Of a DNA stretch of 14,343 nt, positions 9,496 to 14,343 are shown piece by piece; within the stretch, counting starts at the first letter, position 1; every line of letters begins with the position of its first letter. The position numbers and the translations under genes were made by a program. Source of the DNA: an uncultured Clostridia bacterium (GTDB lineage: Bacteria > Bacillota > Clostridia > Oscillospirales > Oscillospiraceae); assembly GCA_946539175.1 (NCBI GenBank), contig CAMNHH010000047.1:1-14343 (forward strand), in the 5' to 3' direction. The notes beneath the pieces are model-generated. The model was not told the origin of the DNA. It did not search any database and worked only from the letters and a program-made list of their open reading frames with translations.

Positions 9496-9529
9496 ACAGC
9501 TATCCTGAAACAAGTGAGGTAGAGTTCAT

Positions 9530-10642
9530 ATGGCAAGCAAGAAACCTGTGTACGAAGCGCCTTCCCAGGCGACGGATAAGAAGAAGGCGCTGGAGACCGC
9601 GCTGAAGCAGATCGAAAAGAACTTCGGCAAGGGGGCCGTCATGCGTATGGGCGACCGGCCGGCCCTGAATATCGAGGCCATTCCCACGGGCTCTCTGGCG
9701 CTGGATGCCGCCCTGGGCGTGGGCGGCGTGCCCAAGGGCCGCATCATTGAGATCTACGGACCGGAGTCCTCCGGCAAGACCACTCTGGCCCTGCACATCC
9801 TGGCCCAGGCTCAGAAGATGGGCGGCGAGGTGGCCTTCGTGGACGCCGAGCACGCGCTGGACCCGGTCTATGCCAAGGCCATCGGCGTAGACATCGACTC
9901 CATGCTGGTATCCCAGCCCGACACCGGCGACCAGGCCCTGGAAATCACCGACGCCCTGGTGCGCTCCGGCGCCGTGGACGCCGTGGTGGTGGACTCCGTG
10001 GCGGCCCTGGTGCCCCGGCAGGAGATCGAGGGCGAGATGGGCGATACCTTCGTGGGCCTCCAGGCCCGGCTCATGTCCCAGGCCCTGCGGAAGCTGGCCG
10101 GCACCATCGCCAAGACCAACTGCGTGGTCATCTTCATCAACCAGCTGCGCATGAAGATCGGCGTCATGTACGGCAACCCCGAAACCACCACCGGCGGCAA
10201 CGCTCTGAAGTTCTACGCCTCCGTCCGGCTGGACGTGCGCCGCGTGGAGGGCATCAAGGAGGGCGGAAACGTCGTGGGCAACCACGTCCGGGTCAAGGTG
10301 GTGAAGAACAAGGTGGCGCCTCCCTTCCGCCAGGCGGAGTTTGACATCATGTTCGGTGAGGGCATCTCCAAGTGGGGCGAGCTGGTGGATATGGCCGTGG
10401 ACTTTGACATCGTCCAGAAGGCCGGCTCCTGGTTCTCCATGAACGGGGAGCGCATCGGACAGGGCAAGGACAGCGTCAAGAAATATCTGATGGAAAACCC
10501 CGAGATTGCCGACGATGTGGAGGCCCGGGTCCGGGCCAGGCTGGCGGAGGCCACAGCCCGTCCCACCGCGGCCGGCGCCCCCGCCGAGGTGGCCGACCGT
10601 GCCGTCAGCGTCAGCGCCGAGGACTTCGACGACGAGCTGTAA
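9530..10642 (+). CDS. recA: Recombinase RecA
   Basis: A 370-residue RecA, the ATP-dependent strand-exchange protein of homologous recombination and co-protease for LexA. Walker A is GPESSGKTT (77-85) and the Walker B strand ends in D155 (AVVVDS). FINQLRMKIGVMYGNPETT matches the L2 loop region of the family and contains the conserved NQ..R and the ETTTGG turn. The C terminus is acidic (EDFDDEL), a feature that tunes DNA binding in RecA proteins. ATG 9530 is preceded by GTGAGGT (9514-9520). The N terminus is slightly longer than in E. coli, with a lysine-rich start (KKPVYEAP). It has its own promoter and is followed by a folded intergenic element, then recX. Confidence 0.99.
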   Translation: MASKKPVYEAPSQATDKKKALETALKQIEKNFGKGAVMRMGDRPALNIEAIPTGSLALDAALGVGGVPKGRIIEIYGPESSGKTTLALHILAQAQKMGGEVAFVDAEHALDPVYAKAIGVDIDSMLVSQPDTGDQALEITDALVRSGAVDAVVVDSVAALVPRQEIEGEMGDTFVGLQARLMSQALRKLAGTIAKTNCVVIFINQLRMKIGVMYGNPETTTGGNALKFYASVRLDVRRVEGIKEGGNVVGNHVRVKVVKNKVAPPFRQAEFDIMFGEGISKWGELVDMAVDFDIVQKAGSWFSMNGERIGQGKDSVKKYLMENPEIADDVEARVRARLAEATARPTAAGAPAEVADRAVSVSAEDFDDEL

Positions 10643-10652
10643 TTGAGGCAAA

Positions 10653-10808
10653 CGCGTGACGCTTCGAGTTCAGCCCTACCCGCAGCGGCGAGCCTTGCCG
10701 GCCACTGGCGCCCCGTACCGACGGGGCATCCGGCAAAGCTCCCCTGCAAGCAGGGGAGGCCAGCCTGCGCTTCCCGTCGGGGACTCCCGTCCCGCAGCGC
10801 GTCACCCG
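10653..10808 (+). repeat. 156-bp folded intergenic element with terminal inverted repeats, between recA and recX
   Basis: The 194-bp gap holds several strong inverted repeats. The outer arms are CGCGTGACGC (10653-10662) and GCGTCACCCG (10799-10808), pairing at 9 of 10 positions. Inside, AGC-C-TTGCCGG (10691-10701) pairs with CCGGCAA-A-GCT (10730-10740), with one mismatch; its tip is a second 7-bp stem, GCCCCGT/ACGGGGC (10710-10716 with 10721-10727). CTCCCCTGC (739-747 past 10000) then pairs perfectly with GCAGGGGAG (10750-10758). CGGG/CCCG (10778-10789) forms a small last hairpin. CCCGCAGCG occurs twice (10679-10687 and 10791-10799). No T-run follows any stem, so it is not a normal terminator. 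It could be a dispersed miniature element, a structured RNA or an attenuator for recX. Nothing in it looks like a protein. Confidence 0.6.
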
Positions 10809-10836
10809 GATCAGAACATACCAACGAGGAAATGCT

Positions 10837-11457
10837 ATGGACCACGTCATCAAGGCCATTCTCCCGCCCAAGCGGCAGGGTATGAAGACTGTCGTCGTGT
10901 TTGACGACGGAAGCACGAAGAAATATCTGCCCCAGACCGTGGCAGATCAAGGCCTGTTCGTGGGAATGGAGCTCACAGACGGAGAATTTCGTACCCTGGA
11001 GGAGGCGGACAGTCAGCTCTCCGCCAGGCAGCGGGCTGTCCGCATCATCTCCGCCGCCGCGGTGTCCAGGGGGGACCTGCGGCAGCGCCTGACCCAGAAG
11101 GGGGAGAAGCCGGAGGACGCGGAGAACGCGGTCCGCTGGCTGGAGGAGCTGAAGCTGCTGGACGACGCGGAGACAGCCCGGCAGATCGTGGCCCGCGGCG
11201 TCAGCCGGGGCTACGGAGCGGAGCGGATCAAGCAGATGCTCTACCAGAAGCGCATCCCCCGGAAATATTGGGACGGGGCCTTGGAAGCAGTCCCGGATAT
11301 GTCCGAGGCCCTTGCCGGATTTCTCCGCAAGCGCCTGGGGGAGGAGCCGGATGAAAAGACGATCCGCAGCGCCGCCCAGGCCGCCCTCCGCAGGGGCTAT
11401 AGCTGGTCGGAGGTGCGGGAAGCGTTGGAGACCATCCAAAAAGACCCGGATGTGTGA
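10837..11457 (+). CDS. recX: RecA-modulating protein RecX
   Basis: A 206-residue RecX-family protein, which binds RecA filaments and limits their growth or activity. The family is built of tandem three-helix repeats and is mostly alpha-helical. The recognisable repeats run from about residue 60 to the C terminus: SARQRAVRIISAAAVSRGDL, then the AVRWLEELKLLDDAETARQI segment, then SRGYGAERIKQMLYQKRIPR. The N-terminal 55 residues form a beta-rich extension seen in Firmicutes RecX. ATG 10837 has GAGGA (10826-10830) 6 bp upstream. Its position after recA fits the family. The folded element between the two genes separates it from recA and could set its dose. Confidence 0.92.
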   Translation: MDHVIKAILPPKRQGMKTVVVFDDGSTKKYLPQTVADQGLFVGMELTDGEFRTLEEADSQLSARQRAVRIISAAAVSRGDLRQRLTQKGEKPEDAENAVRWLEELKLLDDAETARQIVARGVSRGYGAERIKQMLYQKRIPRKYWDGALEAVPDMSEALAGFLRKRLGEEPDEKTIRSAAQAALRRGYSWSEVREALETIQKDPDV

Positions 11458-11513
11458 CGGCTTACACGGGAAGCACCCACACGTCCGAAATCCAAATACG
11501 CAGGAGCATAAAC

Positions 11514-12833
11514 ATGAAGCAAACTGTATCGTTCATATCCCTCGGCTGTGCCAAGAACCAGGTGGACTGCGAGCAGATGATGTACCTGATGGCCCAGGCG
11601 GGCTATGAGATCCGCCCGGAGCCGGAGGACGTGGATCTGGTGATCATCAACACCTGCGGCTTCATCGACGCCGCCAAGAGCGAGGCCATCGAGCACATTC
11701 TGACCACCGCCCAAAAGAAGGCGGAGGGCCGGGTGGGGAAGATTCTGGTCACCGGCTGTCTGGCCCAGCGCTACCGGCAGGAGATCCTGAAGGAGCTGCC
11801 CGAGGTGGACGGCATCCTGGGCACCGGCAGCTACTTCGACGTGACTGCCGCCGCCAGGCAGGTCCTTGCGGGTGACAGCTTCAGCGAATTCGGCTCCATC
11901 CACGCTCCCGTGGAGGAGACGGGCCGCATTCTGACTACCCCCGCCCACTATTCCTTCATCAAGATTGCGGAGGGCTGCGACAACCACTGCGCCTTCTGCG
12001 TGATCCCCAGGCTCCGGGGCAGATTCCGCAGCCGGGCCATGGAGGATATCGTATCGGAGGCGGAGGGTCTGGCGGCCAACGGCACCAGGGAGCTGATCGT
12101 GGTGGCCCAGGATACCTCCCGCTACGGCATTGACCGGTACGGGGAGCGGAAGCTGCCGGAGCTGCTGCGGCGGCTCTGCCGGATCGAGGGCATCCACTGG
12201 GTCCGGGTCCACTACACCTACCCGGACGAGATCACCGACGAGCTGATCGATACGGTGGCCTCTGAGCCCAAGATCGTTAAGTACCTGGACATTCCCATTC
12301 AGCACGTGAACGACGGCATTCTGAAACGGATGAACCGCCGGGGCGACCGGGCCTACCTGGAGGAGCTGTTCACCAAGCTCCGCAGCCGGATCCCCGGCCT
12401 GGTGATCCGCACCAGCCTCATCGCCGGCCTGCCCGGAGAGGGGGAGACGGAGTTCGAGGAGCTCTGCGACTTCCTCCGCCGCTGGAAGCTGGAGCGGGTC
12501 GGTGCCTTCGCCTTCTCCCCGGAGGAGGGGACACCCGCCGCGAAGATGGAGTATCCGGACACGGAGATCGCCCAGCGTCGGGCGGACTACATCGCGGAGC
12601 TCCAGTCCGACGTGCTGGACGCCTACAATGAGTCCCGCTTCGATCAGGTTCTGGAGATCCTGGTGGAGGATTGGGACGGGGAGAGCTATTACGGCAGAAG
12701 CTACGCCGATTCCCCCGGCATCGACGGTACGGTCCGCTTCACGTCGGAGCTGGAGCACCGGCCCGGCGAATTCGTACAAGTTCTGATCCTGGGCGCCGAG
12801 GACGGCGACCTGATCGGCAGGGAGGTAGAATGA
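11514..12833 (+). CDS. rimO: Ribosomal protein uS12 methylthiotransferase RimO
   Basis: A 439-residue radical-SAM methylthiotransferase that adds a methylthio group to an aspartate of ribosomal protein S12. The N-terminal UPF0004 domain carries three cluster cysteines, C12, C48 and C82. The radical-SAM motif CDNHCAFC (C155, C159, C162) binds the second iron-sulfur cluster. The last 65 or so residues form a TRAM domain. The start ISLGCAKNQVD fits RimO rather than the tRNA enzyme MiaB. ATG 11514 is supported by AGGAG (11502-11506) at 7 bp; the reading frame opens further upstream at 11454 but that region lacks family residues. It follows recX by 56 bp and lies one base before pgsA. Confidence 0.96.
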   Translation: MKQTVSFISLGCAKNQVDCEQMMYLMAQAGYEIRPEPEDVDLVIINTCGFIDAAKSEAIEHILTTAQKKAEGRVGKILVTGCLAQRYRQEILKELPEVDGILGTGSYFDVTAAARQVLAGDSFSEFGSIHAPVEETGRILTTPAHYSFIKIAEGCDNHCAFCVIPRLRGRFRSRAMEDIVSEAEGLAANGTRELIVVAQDTSRYGIDRYGERKLPELLRRLCRIEGIHWVRVHYTYPDEITDELIDTVASEPKIVKYLDIPIQHVNDGILKRMNRRGDRAYLEELFTKLRSRIPGLVIRTSLIAGLPGEGETEFEELCDFLRRWKLERVGAFAFSPEEGTPAAKMEYPDTEIAQRRADYIAELQSDVLDAYNESRFDQVLEILVEDWDGESYYGRSYADSPGIDGTVRFTSELEHRPGEFVQVLILGAEDGDLIGREVE

Positions 12834-12834
12834 T

Positions 12835-13371
12835 ATGACGACTGCAAGCAAAATCACGCTGATCCGGGTGGCCATGATCCCGGCCTTTATGCTGGCCTTT
12901 CTTCTGAGCCCCGGCCACGCCTGGCTCACCTGGCTGTCCCTCGGCATCTTCATCATTGCCAGTCTCACGGATTTCGTGGACGGACACATCGCCCGGAAGT
13001 ACAACCAGGTCTCTGACTTCGGCAAATTCCTGGATCCCCTGGCGGACAAGCTGCTGGTGATCTCCGCCATGGCCATCTTCTGCCAGTGGGGCATGTTCCC
13101 CGCCTGGGCCTTCGTCATCGTCCTGTCCCGGGAATTCGCCGTCACAGGCCTGCGGCTCATCGCCGTGCAGAAGGGCCGGGTCATCGCCGCCGGCTGGTCC
13201 GGCAAGGTGAAGACCTTCTCCACCATGGTGGCCCTCTGCGTCTGGATCGTCTTCCACGGCTGGACCTGGCTCAACTGGGTCATTACGCTGGTCATCGTTC
13301 TGCCCACCCTCTATTCCGGCGTGGAGTATTTCATCCAGAATTGGGACGTGCTGGAGCTGAGAAAGAAATGA
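12835..13371 (+). CDS. pgsA: Phosphatidylglycerophosphate synthase
   Basis: A 178-residue membrane enzyme of the CDP-alcohol phosphatidyltransferase family. It joins CDP-diacylglycerol and glycerol-3-phosphate to make phosphatidylglycerophosphate, the precursor of phosphatidylglycerol and cardiolipin. The family signature is complete: D46, D49, G50, A53, R54, G63, D67, D71, with the right spacing. Several hydrophobic segments flank it. It begins one base after the rimO stop, with GGAGGT (12821-12826) 8 bp upstream, so the two genes are co-transcribed. The closest alternative would be another CDP-alcohol transferase, but the KITLIRVAMIP start and size fit PgsA. rimO, pgsA and recA cluster in many Firmicutes, often with cinA, which is not seen here. 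Confidence 0.95.
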   Translation: MTTASKITLIRVAMIPAFMLAFLLSPGHAWLTWLSLGIFIIASLTDFVDGHIARKYNQVSDFGKFLDPLADKLLVISAMAIFCQWGMFPAWAFVIVLSREFAVTGLRLIAVQKGRVIAAGWSGKVKTFSTMVALCVWIVFHGWTWLNWVITLVIVLPTLYSGVEYFIQNWDVLELRKK

Positions 13372-13790
13372 ACGGGGACTATATCCACCGGGTCCACTAC
13401 TACGAGACCGACAAGATGGGCTGCGTCCACCACTCCAACCATATCCGCTGGATGGAGGAGGCCCGGGTGGCCTTTCTGGAGCGGATCGGCGTGGGCTTTC
13501 CCGCCATGGAGGCCAGGGGCATTTATTCCCCCGTGGTGGGGGTGGCGTGTCGCTACCGACGCCCCGCCCATTTCGACGAGGAGATCCGGGTCTGCGTCCG
13601 CATCGTCTCCTTTGAGAGCCTGCGGCTGAAAATTTCCTATGAGATGACCCGCGTCTCCGACGGGGAGCTCATCGCCACCGGCAGCTCCGAGCACTGCTTC
13701 ACCGACACCGCCGGCCGCCCCATCGCCCTGAAAAAGACCCACCCCGACATTGATGCGGTGCTGCGCGAAGCGATGGAAATAGGGGATTGA
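13368..13790 (+). CDS. Acyl-CoA thioesterase, 4-hydroxybenzoyl-CoA thioesterase/YbgC type
   Basis: A 140-residue single hotdog-fold protein. The N-terminal motif HYYETDKMGCVHHSNHIRW carries the catalytic aspartate D15, followed by MEEAR and the central helix. The substrate is probably a short or medium acyl-CoA; the sequence cannot say which. The ATG overlaps the pgsA stop by four bases (ATGA), so translation is coupled; its ribosome site is weak (GGAG at 13353-13356). A link to lipid metabolism through pgsA is plausible but only by position. The final codon and stop lie inside the -35 hexamer of the next promoter. Confidence 0.9.
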   Translation: MNGDYIHRVHYYETDKMGCVHHSNHIRWMEEARVAFLERIGVGFPAMEARGIYSPVVGVACRYRRPAHFDEEIRVCVRIVSFESLRLKISYEMTRVSDGELIATGSSEHCFTDTAGRPIALKKTHPDIDAVLREAMEIGD

Positions 13791-13815
13791 CAAGTCAAAC
13801 AATTTCTGCTAAGAT
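13787..13815 (+). promoter_or_regulatory. Strong promoter of the cysS T-box transcript
   Basis: A perfect TTGACA (-35, 13787-13792) is followed by a 17-bp spacer and TAAGAT (-10, 13810-13815), with an extended TG at 13807-13808. This is a near-consensus housekeeping sigma-factor promoter, and transcription should start near 13822. The -35 hexamer contains the stop codon of the thioesterase gene. Confidence 0.88.
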
Positions 13816-13821
13816 AGGCCC

Positions 13822-14040
13822 GTAAATCGAATATCCGCTGTGAACGGAAAGAGTAGCCGCACAGGGCTGCCCCAGAGAGCCCCCGCCGTTGGCTGGAAGC
13901 GGGAGCGGCAGAGCCCGCGGGGAAGTGCGTCCGGGAGCGGAGGGGAGACCCCGTGAGGCCGCGTCAGTGCCAAAGCGACAAAGCAGAGTGGAACCGCGAT
14001 CATTCGCCTCTGGATAGCAATATCCGGAGGCGTTTTTATT
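13822..14040 (+). promoter_or_regulatory. T-box riboswitch, cysteine-specific, before cysS
   Basis: The leader has all the core T-box parts. Stem I shows GAGTAG (13851-13856), AGAGAGC (13874-13880) and GGCTGGAAGC (13891-13900). The specifier codon is most likely TGC (13926-13928), in the usual GAAG-TGC-GTCC...GGAGC setting, and it reads cysteine. The T-box sequence is AAGCAGAGTGGAACCGCG (13981-13998). The antiterminator forms AGAG (13985-13988) with CTCT (14008-14011) and GCG (13996-13998) with CGC (14005-14007), leaving the 7-base bulge UGGAACC that binds the tRNA acceptor end. The base after UGG is A, which pairs with U73, the discriminator of tRNA-Cys. Uncharged tRNA-Cys should stabilise the antiterminator and allow cysS to be read. 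Confidence 0.95.
14005..14037 (+). terminator. T-box intrinsic terminator
   Basis: CGCCTCTGGATA (14005-14016) pairs with TATCCGGAGGCG (14021-14032), 12 pairs including one G-T, around a GCAA loop, followed by TTTTT (14033-14037). Its 5' arm overlaps the antiterminator's 3' arm, so the two structures exclude each other. Confidence 0.95.
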
Positions 14041-14066
14041 TGGAAATTCCGAAAGGAGATTTGAAT

Positions 14067-14343
14067 ATGTACCTCTACAACTCGCTCACCAGAAAGAAAG
14101 AACTCTTTGTTCCCAACCATCCCGACCTTGTGAAGATGTATACCTGCGGCCCCACGGTGTACCACTACGCCCACATCGGCAACCTGCGCTCCTACATCAT
14201 GGAGGACGTGCTGGAGAAGTACCTGCGCTACGCCGGCTACAACGTAAAGCGGGTCATGAACATCACCGACGTGGGCCATCTCTCTTCCGACGGCGACACC
14301 GGCGAGGACAAGATGCTCAAGGGCGCCAAGCGGGAGCACAAGA
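14067..14343 (+). CDS. cysS: Cysteine-tRNA ligase, N-terminal part (3' end outside window)
   Basis: The first 92 codons are present and run off the end of the window in frame. The enzyme charges tRNA-Cys with cysteine. Visible hallmarks are MYLYNSLTRKKELFVP at the start, CGPTVY with the zinc-ligand cysteine C28, the class I nucleotide-binding signature HIGN at 37-40, and MNITDVGHLSSDGDTGEDKM, a stretch conserved in CysRS. ATG 14067 has AAAGGAG (14052-14058) 8 bp upstream. The gene lies 30 bases after the T-box terminator and is controlled by it. The full protein should be about 460 residues. Confidence 0.97.
   Translation, partial: MYLYNSLTRKKELFVPNHPDLVKMYTCGPTVYHYAHIGNLRSYIMEDVLEKYLRYAGYNVKRVMNITDVGHLSSDGDTGEDKMLKGAKREHK

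Noticed and set aside
9500..10651. Long open frames on the - strand opposite recA, rimO/pgsA and the kinase
   Set aside because: Same effect of high GC at third codon positions. None has a plausible start site or family motif, and the + strand genes account for the sequence.
10739..10758. The perfect stem CTCCCCTGC/GCAGGGGAG as a recA terminator
   Set aside because: No T-run follows on either strand, and the loop would be only two bases unless inner pairs open. It was kept as part of the folded element.
10653..10808. A CRISPR array or tRNA in the recA-recX gap
   Set aside because: There are no regularly spaced repeats and no tRNA cloverleaf or T-loop sequence. The repeats are inverted, apart from one 9-base direct pair.
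10643..10904. Short + strand open frames over the recA-recX gap
   Set aside because: They are low-complexity Pro, Ala, Arg and Ser peptides that run through the inverted repeats and overlap recX in another frame, so the DNA is better read as structured non-coding sequence.
13809..14339. A 176-codon open frame on the - strand over the T-box and cysS start
   Set aside because: The + strand holds a complete T-box and the conserved start of CysRS. The reverse frame has no family features.

Overview
The window is about 14.3 kb of GC-rich DNA in which every supported gene lies on the + strand. It looks chromosomal and belongs to a Gram-positive anaerobe of the Clostridia. The evidence is a WhiA homologue next to dnaE, a YqhQ/DUF1385 gene next to prmC, strong AGGAGG-type ribosome binding sites, a T-box leader in front of cysS, and high-GC codon use. 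The best guess is the Oscillospiraceae / Oscillibacter-Flavonifractor type of clostridia; that family placement is inference from gene content and style, not from a search.

Layout. (1) 1-300: the 3' end of whiA, followed by a probable intrinsic terminator. (2) 424-3879: dnaE, the DNA polymerase III alpha subunit, with an apparently intact PHP metal site. (3) 3947-7548: an extended -10 promoter, then an unrecognised lipoprotein with three Asp-rich loops, then an OmpR-type response regulator and its overlapping sensor kinase. (4) 7572-9454: a yqhQ-like membrane protein (DUF1385) overlapping prmC, the release-factor methyltransferase. (5) 9462-11457: a recA promoter carrying a palindrome, then recA, a 156-bp strongly folded intergenic element, and recX. 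(6) 11514-13790: rimO, pgsA and a hotdog-fold acyl-CoA thioesterase, tightly packed. (7) 13787-14343: a strong promoter whose -35 hexamer contains the thioesterase stop codon, a canonical cysteine T-box with terminator, and the first 92 codons of cysS.

Functionally this is mostly housekeeping: replication (dnaE), recombination and its modulator (recA/recX), translation quality (prmC, rimO, cysS), phospholipid synthesis (pgsA) and one signalling unit (lipoprotein plus two-component pair). Three promoter candidates, before the lipoprotein, recA and cysS, share an extended -10 (TGn) element. There is no transposon, phage, CRISPR or obvious defence system. The least explained parts are the folded element between recA and recX, the palindrome in the recA promoter, and the lipoprotein attached to the two-component system.
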